Source: Lachnospiraceae bacterium MD329
GTDB taxonomy: Bacteria > Bacillota > Clostridia > UBA1381
Length of the DNA stretch: 33,652 bases
Assembly (NCBI GenBank): GCA_010206265.1
Contig: VIQV01000017.1
Coordinates: 9,886-43,537 of the forward strand
Reading direction: 5' to 3'
Shown here piece after piece: positions 1-6,595 of this stretch (positions are counted from its first letter, which is position 1; the number at the start of each line of letters is the position of its first letter). Below the pieces are notes generated by a model that saw nothing but the letters and a program-made list of their open reading frames with translations, searched no databases and was not told the origin of the DNA. The position numbers and the translations under genes are program-made.

Positions 1-126
1 GGCGTGAATAGGTCTTACGGCGTGAATAGGTCTTACGGCGTGAATAGGTCTTACGGCGTGAATGAGTCTGATGGCGTGAATAGGTCTTACGGCGTGAATG
101 AGTCTTATGGCATATTAAATTCCTAC
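1..126 (+). repeat. In-frame 18-bp tandem repeat (about 7 copies)
   Basis: The unit is GGCGTGAATAGGTCTTAC. Copies at 1, 19, 37 and 73 are identical; copies at 55 and 91 carry AATGAG variants; copies from 109 on are degenerate. The unit is a multiple of three and keeps the reading frame. Near-identity at third codon positions suggests recent slippage or recombinational expansion. The array probably continues left of the window. Confidence 0.9.
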
Positions 127-447
127 GGTGTAGACAACGCCTTGTTTCTTGCAGATAAACCGCGTACATATTCTATTTTTGGTAAAGAAGTGGACGAGCG
201 TCGTTTTTGCAGAGTGCGAGATGAATTATACAATAAATTAAACGGTTGGAAACCGACATTTAATAATATAAAGGCACTGTATATAAAGAGCGGTAGTGAC
301 TGGAAATTGACACCGATACAGGACGCAGAAGAATTAAGCATAAAAGACGCGTGGTTGGGTATGCCGATTAAGGCGGTTGAATATGTAAAATCACTACCTG
401 AGTTTGACGCAGAGATGTTTACAAAGATTACAGGGATTGAGGTATAA
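1..447 (+). CDS. Hexapeptide-repeat phage protein, 5' end outside the window
   Basis: The frame is open to the left edge, so the gene is 5'-truncated here; the GTG at 4 lies inside a repeat and need not be the start. The N-terminal part consists of degenerate hexapeptides of the form N-R/E-S-Y-G-V, about seven copies. After residue ~40 comes a non-repetitive domain of ~100 aa with motifs such as NALFLADKPRTYSIFGKEV and YVKSLPEFDAEMF. I recognise the architecture as recurring in Firmicutes phages, but know no function. The periodic aromatic/Gly/Val pattern might form a solenoid; that is inference only. It ends 2 bases before the next ATG, so it shares the accessory operon. Confidence 0.7.
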   Translation, partial: GVNRSYGVNRSYGVNRSYGVNESDGVNRSYGVNESYGILNSYGVDNALFLADKPRTYSIFGKEVDERRFCRVRDELYNKLNGWKPTFNNIKALYIKSGSDWKLTPIQDAEELSIKDAWLGMPIKAVEYVKSLPEFDAEMFTKITGIEV

Positions 448-449
448 CA

Positions 450-1322
450 ATGGATAAAGAGCAAAAAGCCTTTGAGCGATTGCGTCTTGGAGCGGAAATG
501 TCAAAGCAGTATTATGACGCACTGTTGATTATATGTTACAGCGGAGGGAAGGACAGCGACGTACTTGTACAGCTTGCGATTAACAGCGGTATTGATTTTG
601 AAGTGTTACATAATCATACGACAGCAGACGCACCTGAAACAGTGCAGCATATCCGTGATACGTTTAAACGCTTGGAACTGCAAGGAATAAACTGTACAGT
701 TGAATATCCTGTATATAAGGGTAAGCGTACATCAATGTGGGAGCTGATACCACAAAAATTGATGCCGCCTACAAGGTTAATGCGTTACTGTTGCTCAATC
801 CTTAAAGAAAAAGGCGGGCAAAACCGCGCTATCGCAACAGGTGTGCGTTGGGCAGAGAGCCGAGCGAGGTCAAAGCGTGGCATATATGAGGATATAAACC
901 GAAACAATGATAAAAAGATTATCCTTAACAATGATAATGACGATAAGCGTCTGTTATTTGAGAGATGTGAGAAGCAGGCAAAGACAGTAGTCAATCCTAT
1001 TATTGACTGGCAAGAAACAGATATATGGGATTACATCAAAGACAATGATACACCTTGTAATCCACTATATTGTGAATTATCGCGTATAGGGTGCATAGGT
1101 TGTCCCCTGTCAAGTAAAAAGAACAGATATGCAGAGTTCCGCGCTTATCCTCGATATGAGCAGATGTATATACACGCATTTGAACGTATGCTTGATGTAA
1201 GACAGCAGCGAGGAAGAACAGATAATATGACGTGGCAAAGCGGATATGATGTATTCCGTTGGTGGATGGAGGAAGATTTTACACAATATGAGTTTACAGA
1301 CAAGGATTTTGAGGAGAATTAA
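450..1322 (+). CDS. PAPS-reductase-like phage protein (adenine nucleotide alpha hydrolase fold)
   Basis: A PP-loop SGGKDS lies at residues 31-36, the ATP-pyrophosphatase signature of the PAPS reductase/DndC superfamily. Two cysteines (C114, C115) and a CxxC at C215/C218 (motif GCIGCPLS) could bind an Fe-S cluster or zinc, as in DndC-like and APS reductase-like members. About 290 aa, full length for phage members of this family. Starts with ATG two bases after the preceding stop and ends two bases before the next gene. The substrate is unknown in phages; sulfur assimilation, base thiolation or another adenylation chemistry are possible. No dndA/B/D/E genes are nearby, so classical phosphorothioation is not supported. 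Confidence 0.85.
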   Translation: MDKEQKAFERLRLGAEMSKQYYDALLIICYSGGKDSDVLVQLAINSGIDFEVLHNHTTADAPETVQHIRDTFKRLELQGINCTVEYPVYKGKRTSMWELIPQKLMPPTRLMRYCCSILKEKGGQNRAIATGVRWAESRARSKRGIYEDINRNNDKKIILNNDNDDKRLLFERCEKQAKTVVNPIIDWQETDIWDYIKDNDTPCNPLYCELSRIGCIGCPLSSKKNRYAEFRAYPRYEQMYIHAFERMLDVRQQRGRTDNMTWQSGYDVFRWWMEEDFTQYEFTDKDFEEN

Positions 1323-1324
1323 CG

Positions 1325-1699
1325 ATGAACAGATTAACCAAACAATACGGTAATGGGAATTGGACGCTTGACGCGTCTAAGTTTCCGCCGATAGACCAAA
1401 CAGTGCTTGACAGCGAGATAAGGAACAGTGAGCCGATAAGGGCAGCGGTGGAGCGACTTGCTGAATATGAGGATGCGGAGGAAAGGGGACAGCTTGTACA
1501 TCTGCCGTGTAAGGTGGGTGATACGGCTTATAGAATATTAGCGGGAATGGTACTTCCATCTGTTATACTAATGGTTGCAGATAAGGGAAATGGATATTTT
1601 GCTTTTCTTGAAGATGGGATGGTGGTGTCTTTGTGTGATTTTGGCAAAAGCGTATTCCTTACACTGGAAACAGCACAACAGGCATTGAAAGGAGAATAA
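1325..1699 (+). CDS. Conserved phage hypothetical protein
   Basis: 124 aa. It contains the pattern ERLAEYEDAEERG, then VHLPCKVGDTAYRI, and ends in VFLTLETAQQALKGE. I recognise this arrangement from many Clostridia phage accessory proteins, for which no biochemical role is established. No signal peptide or membrane segment is visible. ATG start 2 bases after the PAPS-reductase-like stop; the next gene follows within 3 bases, consistent with one polycistronic transcript. Confidence 0.75.
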   Translation: MNRLTKQYGNGNWTLDASKFPPIDQTVLDSEIRNSEPIRAAVERLAEYEDAEERGQLVHLPCKVGDTAYRILAGMVLPSVILMVADKGNGYFAFLEDGMVVSLCDFGKSVFLTLETAQQALKGE

Positions 1700-1702
1700 C
1701 AT

Positions 1703-1897
1703 ATGGCTACATATAGAGTGCATTACAGCGGTTATGCAGATGTAATCGCTGACAGCGAGTACGAAGCAATAGAAAAGTTTGAGGGCGAGGATTTTATCCA
1801 AAGCGAAAGAGAAGTTAAGGATGTTGAATATTTGGATGATGAGGATGTATTTGTTGTAGAATACAAAGATATTTTTGGAGGACGGATAGATGGATAA
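1703..1897 (+). CDS. Small acidic hypothetical protein
   Basis: 64 aa. The N-terminus MATYRVHYSGYADVIADSEY looks like a short beta-strand-rich fold of the type seen in many small phage proteins, followed by an acidic tail (VEYLDDEDVFVVEY). Preceded by GAAAGGAG as ribosome binding site. Its last 8 bases overlap the Lar-like gene, suggesting translational coupling. Function unknown. Confidence 0.65.
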   Translation: MATYRVHYSGYADVIADSEYEAIEKFEGEDFIQSEREVKDVEYLDDEDVFVVEYKDIFGGRIDG

Positions 1898-2072
1898 AAC
1901 AAAATTAAAGTCCTGTCCGTTTTGCGGAGGTAAGGCGATTATATCAGACGGAGTTACACCACGAATAAATGGTACTGCGTATATGGTGATTTGTACGGTA
2001 TGCCATACAATGAGCAATTTATATGGTACAAAACGTGCAGCTATAAAACATTGGGACAGGAGGGTTGAATAA
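1890..2072 (+). CDS. Lar-like restriction alleviation protein
   Basis: 60 aa. It begins with the zinc-ribbon half CPFCGG at residues 9-14, has a second CxxC (CTVC, about residues 36-39), and ends in a WDRR-type motif, the layout of the Lar family. Rac prophage Lar eases host type I restriction by modulating HsdM/HsdR modification; that role is known for the family and only inferred here. Many Lar-like phage proteins are simply small zinc ribbons of unproven function. It overlaps the upstream stop by 8 bases and its own TAA shares an A with the next ATG (TAATG). Confidence 0.7.
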   Translation: MDKTKLKSCPFCGGKAIISDGVTPRINGTAYMVICTVCHTMSNLYGTKRAAIKHWDRRVE

Positions 2073-2173
2073 TGTGTGGATTTGATGATACAGGAGCATA
2101 TTTTGCTAATATGGATTTCTTTGAAAGAGAACATCCGAAACAGGCGGAAAGATTACAGGAACAAGACCGATAA
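2072..2173 (+). CDS. 33-aa small ORF coupled to the Lar-like gene
   Basis: An ATG overlaps the preceding TAA (TAATG at 2070-2074) and is preceded by the strong site GGGACAGGAGGG. The hydrophilic 33-aa product starts MCGFDDTGAYFANMDF and ends at TAA 2171-2173. It looks more protein-like than the overlapping frame over the same bases. Either it is a genuine small protein, or it is the N-terminus of a longer product that continues in the +1 frame with the YopX-like segment. No function known. Confidence 0.5.
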   Translation: MCGFDDTGAYFANMDFFEREHPKQAERLQEQDR

Positions 2174-2405
2174 GAACGGCAGGAAGATATTTGAGAACAA
2201 TTATTGTCTCTTAACAAAGCCGTGTGTAATGGCTTGGGGTGTAATAAAATACAAGAATGCGTGTTATTGGTTCATTGAAAGTAAAACTCAAGCAGACGGC
2301 ACGAATAATATGATAAGATTATGCGATTTAGAAAGCAATGGATACGAAATCCAAGTGAAAGGCAATATCCGCGACAATCCCGAATTATTGGAGGTATCGG
2401 AATGA
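2076..2405 (+). CDS. YopX-like protein, C-terminal part; N-terminus missing or frameshifted
   Basis: The recognisable part begins around base 2158 with TDKNGRKIF, matching the YopX-family DKNGKKIYEGD box, and ends in VKGNIRDNPELLE, matching the family's VIGNIYDNPELL ending. The typical YopX N-terminus (MREIKFRGK...) is absent, and residues before TDKNG in this frame look non-native and hydrophobic. There is no good ribosome binding site for the GTG at 2076. The 33-aa ORF in the other frame stops exactly where the YopX motif begins, so this is a decayed gene, a start-poor gene, or the second half of a +1 frameshift. Its TGA overlaps the next ATG (ATGA). Confidence 0.5.
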   Translation: MDLMIQEHILLIWISLKENIRNRRKDYRNKTDKNGRKIFENNYCLLTKPCVMAWGVIKYKNACYWFIESKTQADGTNNMIRLCDLESNGYEIQVKGNIRDNPELLEVSE

Positions 2406-2983
2406 AAAAATCAGTATTACTAAGCATAAAGCCTAAACATTGCGAGTTAATCGCAAACGGGCGGAAAACCCTTGAAATATCCAAAAACCGCCCGAAAATA
2501 GATGTGCCGTTTAAGGTGTATATTTACTGTACGAAGAATGGATTGAAAATATATGGTGATGGAAAATGCTATGTCACAGACAATTTTAACCTTTTAAATG
2601 AAAAAGCCGAAAAAGGGTTTGAAAAAACTTCAAAAATGAGGAAGTGGAATTGCAAGGTTATAGGTGAGTTTGTATGTGATTGGATAAATTGTATAAATCC
2701 ATTAGAACCGGACGGTGTGTACTATCTTCTTGACAGTTGTATGGACGCGGTAGACTTTATTGATTATTCGGGCGGCAAAATGATTTACGCTTGGCACATA
2801 TCCGACCTTGTAATATATGACAAGCCGAAGGAATTAAGCGAGTTTAAAGGACATAACAGCGAATGTATGTGGAGATTTATTCGAGAAAACGGTTGCAAAG
2901 ACGCTGACGGCAATGCGTGCAGAGATTGTCATTTACACCGTCCGCCGCAGAGTTGGTGTTATGTAGAGGAAAGTGAGGAATAA
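2402..2983 (+). CDS. ASCH-domain protein
   Basis: 193 aa from ATG 2402, which overlaps the previous TGA. The N-terminus VLLSIKPKHCELIANGRKT is the ASCH signature (S-I-K-P-x-x-x-x-I-x-x-G-x-K-x-x-E). ASCH domains adopt a PUA-like fold; characterised members bind RNA or hydrolyse N4-acetylcytidine. The C-terminus carries a Cys/His-rich stretch (CKDADGNACRDCHLH), possibly a zinc site. A longer upstream start exists in the frame but would overlap the YopX-like gene and lacks a ribosome binding site. The exact role is not assigned. Confidence 0.75.
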   Translation: MKKSVLLSIKPKHCELIANGRKTLEISKNRPKIDVPFKVYIYCTKNGLKIYGDGKCYVTDNFNLLNEKAEKGFEKTSKMRKWNCKVIGEFVCDWINCINPLEPDGVYYLLDSCMDAVDFIDYSGGKMIYAWHISDLVIYDKPKELSEFKGHNSECMWRFIRENGCKDADGNACRDCHLHRPPQSWCYVEESEE

Positions 2984-2986
2984 ATA

Positions 2987-3319
2987 ATGATTTATGATGT
3001 AAATAGCGGGGGTATACACACAGTAAGAGTAACATTGCAGAATGAGGATTTTATAGGTCATTTTACAAGAAAAATTAAAGGTAATGTACACGGTCGTGAT
3101 ATTCTTGACTTTGATTTTGAGAGTGATGATATCGAGAGTGTTTCGAGCGATTGTAGTATCAAGTATGATGAAGATGATAATTCATTCAGCGTAATCCTTA
3201 AAAATAATAAAGGTGTTGAACTGTTACTTGATGGAATGGATGCAGAAGAAATGAACGATATGATAGTCGGTCTTGAAATTATAGACTTTGTACCAGAAAG
3301 CGAGGTAGACAATGAATAA
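2987..3319 (+). CDS. DUF5406-like phage protein
   Basis: 110 aa. It contains HTVRVTLQNEDFIGHF, then a KGN..GRDILDFDF box, matching my memory of the DUF5406 family of Firmicutes phages. Acidic, soluble, no membrane segment. The function of the family is not known. Its final 8 bases overlap the start of the second ASCH-like gene. Confidence 0.6.
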   Translation: MIYDVNSGGIHTVRVTLQNEDFIGHFTRKIKGNVHGRDILDFDFESDDIESVSSDCSIKYDEDDNSFSVILKNNKGVELLLDGMDAEEMNDMIVGLEIIDFVPESEVDNE

Positions 3320-3947
3320 ATCAGAGTTATTAGCCGTAGCAAAGCCGATATTGTTTAATACTCCTATGGTACAGGCAATATTAGACGGCAGAAAGACGGC
3401 AACGCGGCGGATTGTAAAGCAGAACACACAAGCGATTTTAAATTCGCAGTATCACAAAGAACACCCTGAAGTGGAAGACAAAACACTTATAGAAAAGCTA
3501 TGTGAACCGCCTTACAAGAATAATGATATTCTCTATGTGCGTGAAACGTGGTGTAAAACAGATTGCTTCGGATTGCAAAATGGATATGTATATAGGGCAG
3601 ATGGCGCAAAAAATGATATTTTTCAAGATACGGGATTTACACCTATATGGCGACCGTCAATACATATGCCGAAAGAGGCGGCGCGGATATTCTTGCGTGT
3701 TACTGATGTAAGGGTAGAGCGGTTACAGGAATGTGGAAAAGATTGGTGTATTGGCATAGAAAAAGAGGGAGTTACTACACCGCAAAGCCCGATTTTATAT
3801 ATCAATGATGATGCTTTCCATAACGCATTAAGAGAAGAATTTCAGAAGTTATGGGACAGCACCATAAAGAAAGCCAACCTTGACCGTTATGGCTGGGACG
3901 CAAACCCGTTTGTATGGGTTATTGAATTTGAAAGATTGGAGGAATGA
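3312..3947 (+). CDS. ASCH-superfamily phage protein (often annotated 'morphogenetic protein')
   Basis: 211 aa. The N-terminus ILFNTPMVQAILDGRKTATRR is an ASCH/PUA-like start; it is followed by DILYVRETW, WRPSIHMPKEAARI and VTDVRVERLQ, a pattern recurring in phages under the name morphogenetic protein, which has no firm experimental basis that I know of. The DGRKTATRR box would be the ligand or nucleic-acid contact by analogy to ASCH proteins. It is the second ASCH-like gene within 1.5 kb, but clearly not a recent duplicate. Confidence 0.7.
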   Translation: MNKSELLAVAKPILFNTPMVQAILDGRKTATRRIVKQNTQAILNSQYHKEHPEVEDKTLIEKLCEPPYKNNDILYVRETWCKTDCFGLQNGYVYRADGAKNDIFQDTGFTPIWRPSIHMPKEAARIFLRVTDVRVERLQECGKDWCIGIEKEGVTTPQSPILYINDDAFHNALREEFQKLWDSTIKKANLDRYGWDANPFVWVIEFERLEE

Positions 3948-3953
3948 TACATA

Positions 3954-4262
3954 ATGGCAATATGCAGGATATGCGGAGTGGAATACAGAGCTACAATTAA
4001 TAGTGCATTACAGATATGCAACAATGACGGCTGTTGGCGCGAGGCTTGGAATGACGCGGTAGCTCCGTTTCGCAGGGAAAAGCAAAAGGAAGTGCCGATA
4101 CGTCAAAATCACCGTACAACACCATATGAAAAAGAGCAGATTATAAAACTGTTTAATAGCGGTAAGACACGTAAACAGATAGCCAATACGGAAGGTATTG
4201 GGGTATCGTATGAAATGGTATGTAAGATTATACAGAATTACAGGCAGGACAGGGAGGAATAA
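3954..4262 (+). CDS. Zinc-finger plus helix-turn-helix protein
   Basis: 102 aa. The N-terminus has CRICG and CNNDGCW cysteines (about residues 4-7 and 22-27), a plausible zinc site. The C-terminal half (YEKEQIIKLFNSGKTRKQIA...VSYEMVCKIIQNYR) reads as a resolvase/transposase-type helix-turn-helix. This suggests a small DNA-binding protein, perhaps regulatory. No catalytic domain is present. The stop codon shares a base with the next ATG (TAATG). Confidence 0.6.
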   Translation: MAICRICGVEYRATINSALQICNNDGCWREAWNDAVAPFRREKQKEVPIRQNHRTTPYEKEQIIKLFNSGKTRKQIANTEGIGVSYEMVCKIIQNYRQDREE

Positions 4263-4516
4263 TGGTTACAAAAAAGACTTGGGAAGAATTTAGAAAATCG
4301 GGTTTTCTTTGGTGGATCAATATGTTATTACATACATTTGGTTGGGCGATAGTTTTTGAAATGTCAGAAAACAATTCTAATGAAATTGTAGAGGTATATC
4401 CGGCAAGAGTAAAATACCGTGGTTTTTCTGAAAAGGATAACACTGAGGGATATATTAAAATATCAGAATATATGAAATTAAATAGTTATCAACTACATAA
4501 GGAGGCAAATGAATGA
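4262..4516 (+). CDS. Conserved phage hypothetical protein
   Basis: 84 aa, beginning MVTKKTWEEFRKSGFLWWIN, with a hydrophobic stretch LLHTFGWAIVFEM (about residues 22-34) and then VYPARVKYRGFSEKDNTEGY and IKISEYMK. I recognise this as a recurrent small protein of Firmicutes phages usually found upstream of the terminase block; no function is established. The hydrophobic part looks too short for a secure membrane helix. TAATG overlap indicates translational coupling. Confidence 0.65.
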   Translation: MVTKKTWEEFRKSGFLWWINMLLHTFGWAIVFEMSENNSNEIVEVYPARVKYRGFSEKDNTEGYIKISEYMKLNSYQLHKEANE

Positions 4517-4597
4517 TAGATATACAGCACTGATTTAATGTTATAGAGAGCCTCTGAACTCCCACAACCAAAAAAGGAAATCGGAGGTATTTAAACT

Positions 4598-5176
4598 ATG
4601 CAGGCAGAGGAACAAAACAGACTATTTTCAAAGCAAGAGGTATCAGAAATTGTAAAAATAGCAGCAATAGAAGGCGCAAATGCAGCTATAAAACATTTAA
4701 AAACGGAACAAGCAAAGGAAAAACAAAAGAGAAAAGATAGGCGTTTATATAATACTAAATTGCTTATTAAACATTATAGGTCCTTTAAAGAGTATGTCAA
4801 TAATGCTGTCTTTGATGAAGAAGAAAGTCCTGAAGATGCTATGTATGCAATTGAAGAGCTGATGTGGGAGCCGAAAGTGACATCTGATATGATAATAGAT
4901 TCTATAAAACGAAGTATGACACGCACAAAGATTATTATAGAGCATATAGATAAAATGATTGAAGCATACGGAAGTATATGTGAAAAATCAGATAGCGAAG
5001 TAAAAAAACGCAGATACGAGGTCTTATATAAGTTATATATATCTAATATTATACATACAGTAGATGAAATGACAGAAATGTACTTCATAGACAAGAGGAC
5101 GGTATACAAAGATATAGATGCTGCCTGCAAGGAATTAAGTGTGTTCTTTTTTGGTATTGACGGAATAGGAGAATAA
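4598..5176 (+). CDS. Sigma-70-like/ArpU-type late transcription regulator
   Basis: 192 aa. A basic coiled N-terminus (AKEKQKRKDRRLYNTKLLIK) leads into a helical domain, and the C-terminus (DEMTEMYFIDKRTVYKDIDA) is a sigma region 4-like helix-turn-helix. This architecture is common just upstream of terminases in Firmicutes phages, where ArpU/RinA-like proteins activate late genes. It sits after an 81-base gap with no gene and its own ribosome binding site (ATCGGAGG), and directly before the promoter at 5194. Activation of the late operon is inferred from position and fold. Confidence 0.65.
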   Translation: MQAEEQNRLFSKQEVSEIVKIAAIEGANAAIKHLKTEQAKEKQKRKDRRLYNTKLLIKHYRSFKEYVNNAVFDEEESPEDAMYAIEELMWEPKVTSDMIIDSIKRSMTRTKIIIEHIDKMIEAYGSICEKSDSEVKKRRYEVLYKLYISNIIHTVDEMTEMYFIDKRTVYKDIDAACKELSVFFFGIDGIGE

Positions 5177-5193
5177 TGGGCAAAAGTTGGGCA

Positions 5194-5223
5194 TTGACAC
5201 TTCATTATGGGCTATGATATAAT
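5194..5223 (+). promoter_or_regulatory. Near-consensus sigma-A promoter with extended -10
   Basis: TTGACA at 5194-5199, an 18-base spacer, and TATAAT at 5218-5223 preceded by TG (TGATATAAT). Both hexamers are perfect. Predicted start of transcription is near 5230, upstream of the ParB-like/DpdA/YhhQ cassette and terminase. It lies just 3' of the sigma-like regulator gene. Confidence 0.85.
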
Positions 5224-5246
5224 GTATTTGTAAAATTCTAAATTGC

Positions 5247-5287
5247 AAAAAAGCCGTAGAACTACTGCAAGTTTACGGCTTTTTTTA
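5247..5287 (+). terminator. Intrinsic terminator or attenuator in the leader of the modification cassette
   Basis: Stem GCCGTA (5253-5258) pairs with TACGGC (5274-5279), with an inner AACT/AGTT extension, flanked by six A upstream and seven T downstream (5280-5286). It lies only about 20 bases after the predicted transcription start, so it would release a transcript of under 60 nt unless read through. The A-tract makes it potentially bidirectional. It may also end transcripts from the upstream accessory operon. Confidence 0.85.
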
Positions 5288-5347
5288 TTGCCTGAAAGGA
5301 GAAAAGAAATTAAATATTTCCTTCAAAAAAATTTTGGAGGGATAATA

Positions 5348-5836
5348 ATGCAAACAAAAATTGAAATCGTCACAATGGCAGTGACAAAATTAAAAATGTA
5401 CGAAAATCATTTAAGGGAGAATGATACAACAGTACAAATGCTTACTCATTCTATTAAGGAATATGGAGTGGTAAAACCAATCTTAATTGATGGTAATGGG
5501 GTTGTAGTAGACGGAGAAGCTTTATTAAAAGCAGCAATACAATTAACTATATCTGAGGTACCCTGTATCATCATAGATGAGCTTACAGATGAACAGATTA
5601 AAAGTCTGCGATTAGTTTTAAACAAGACACAAGAATTTACTACTTGGGACTTCGAGAGATTAGCTGAGGAACTTGCAGAGATTGAGATTGATTTAACTAC
5701 TTATGAATTTCCTGACTTAAAAGATGTTTCATTGAACATAAGCGACAGTGATTTTTTGCAAGATACAGAAATCGTTCGGAACAGGGATAAAAAAGGGGTA
5801 GTATGTCCTAATTGTGGGAATGAATTTGAATTATGA
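5348..5836 (+). CDS. ParB-like (ParB/Srx fold) protein with C-terminal CxxC
   Basis: 162 aa from ATG 5348, placed 7 bases after GGAGGG; the frame is open further upstream but without a good start. Residues ~10-115 match the ParB N-terminal/sulfiredoxin-like domain: SIKEYGVVKPILID, then VVVDGEALLKAA, then DELTDEQIKSLRLVLNK. The usual GHGR/GERR nucleotide-binding box is replaced by DGEALLKAA, so canonical CTP or nuclease activity is doubtful. The C-terminus has a CPNC knuckle (C153, C156). Phage ParB-like proteins often sit beside DNA-modifying enzymes; here the stop overlaps the DpdA-like start by 4 bases (ATGA), suggesting a shared function. Confidence 0.8.
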   Translation: MQTKIEIVTMAVTKLKMYENHLRENDTTVQMLTHSIKEYGVVKPILIDGNGVVVDGEALLKAAIQLTISEVPCIIIDELTDEQIKSLRLVLNKTQEFTTWDFERLAEELAEIEIDLTTYEFPDLKDVSLNISDSDFLQDTEIVRNRDKKGVVCPNCGNEFEL

Positions 5837-6594
5837 GAATTTATTTAGCTTCCACGGGGACAGGAATGACAAAAGAATTAAGAGAGCGGACAATAGGTAT
5901 GTGCAAGCCTAAATATGTACTTGAAACATTTTTCAATGGTGAAAAGAGATGTGCAGAAGCTTTAAATATAGTCGGAAACGACAATTTTCTGCTGGATAGC
6001 GGGGCATTTTCATATATGAATGGCGCAAAAGTAACATTAGAGCAAATGGAACAATATGTTGACCGATACATCGCATTCATAAAGCAATACAAGATTAAGC
6101 ATTTCTTTGAGATTGACGTTGATAACATTTTTGGTCTTGAGCAGGTAGAAATATGGCGCAAGAAAATAGAGAATGAAACAGGGCGCCAATGTATTCCCGT
6201 ATGGCATAAAGGACGCGGAGTGGAATATTGGAAATGTATGTGTGAAACTTATAAATATATTGCAATCGGCGGTCTTGTATTTCACGTAAAAAAACAGGAA
6301 TATGAATTGATACGTCAGCTTGTAGAGTACGCATATCACAAAGGAATAAAAGTACACGGATTAGGTTTTACAAAAACAAAAGAATTGGCAAAATACAAAT
6401 TTTATAGTGTAGATAGTGCAAGCTGGGTTATATCTGCGTCGAGAGGACAACAAATACACTTCTTTCAAAACGGACATATACAATCCCGTAAATTGCACAC
6501 TGACAATAGAAAAGTAAAAATACCTGAATTGTCTGCGCATAATATGGTCGAATGGACTAAATTTCAAAAATATATGGACGGAATGAGGCATTAA
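5833..6594 (+). CDS. dpdA: Phage DpdA-like guanine transglycosylase (TGT fold)
   Basis: 253 aa, much shorter than bacterial tRNA-guanine transglycosylases and typical of phage DpdA-like proteins. It has LLDSGAFS (D55; compare DSGGFQ with the base-contacting Asp of TGT), FEIDVDN (D95, D97), a CIPVWHKGRG segment, IAIGGLV (G146, G147; the TGT Gly-Gly substrate loop) and HGLGFT followed by VDSASW (D194, a candidate nucleophile). DpdA swaps guanine in DNA for preQ0-type 7-deazaguanines; this is established for phage homologues and inferred here. It is followed after one base by a YhhQ-type transporter, which supports the substrate assignment. The subfamily (DpdA1, 2, 3) is not decided. Confidence 0.8.
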   Translation: MRIYLASTGTGMTKELRERTIGMCKPKYVLETFFNGEKRCAEALNIVGNDNFLLDSGAFSYMNGAKVTLEQMEQYVDRYIAFIKQYKIKHFFEIDVDNIFGLEQVEIWRKKIENETGRQCIPVWHKGRGVEYWKCMCETYKYIAIGGLVFHVKKQEYELIRQLVEYAYHKGIKVHGLGFTKTKELAKYKFYSVDSASWVISASRGQQIHFFQNGHIQSRKLHTDNRKVKIPELSAHNMVEWTKFQKYMDGMRH

Positions 6595-6595
6595 A

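Noticed and set aside
1..126. CRISPR array
   Set aside because: The repeats are 18 bp, directly adjacent without spacers, and in frame with a coding region.
450..1322. DndC of a phosphorothioation system
   Set aside because: The PP-loop family fits, but no dndA, B, D or E is adjacent and the phage PAPS-reductase-like group is separate from dnd operons.
1568..2134. 188-codon open frame on the minus strand
   Set aside because: It lies opposite three tightly packed plus-strand genes, has no ribosome site and encodes a protein of unnatural composition.
4517..4597. A tRNA or small gene in the gap before the late regulator
   Set aside because: Only a 6-codon frame is visible and no cloverleaf or terminator; the gap holds just the regulator's ribosome site.
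5224..5347. A preQ1 riboswitch in the leader of the DpdA/YhhQ cassette
   Set aside because: The leader was read against the short type I pattern and the type II pattern with sequestered ribosome site. Neither the CACCC-type pairing with A-rich tail nor the type II pseudoknot is visible; only the terminator stem is.
5308..5347. Upstream ATT start for the ParB-like gene after AAAGGAG
   Set aside because: ATT is rarely used, and ATG 5348 has a strong GGAGGG at good distance.
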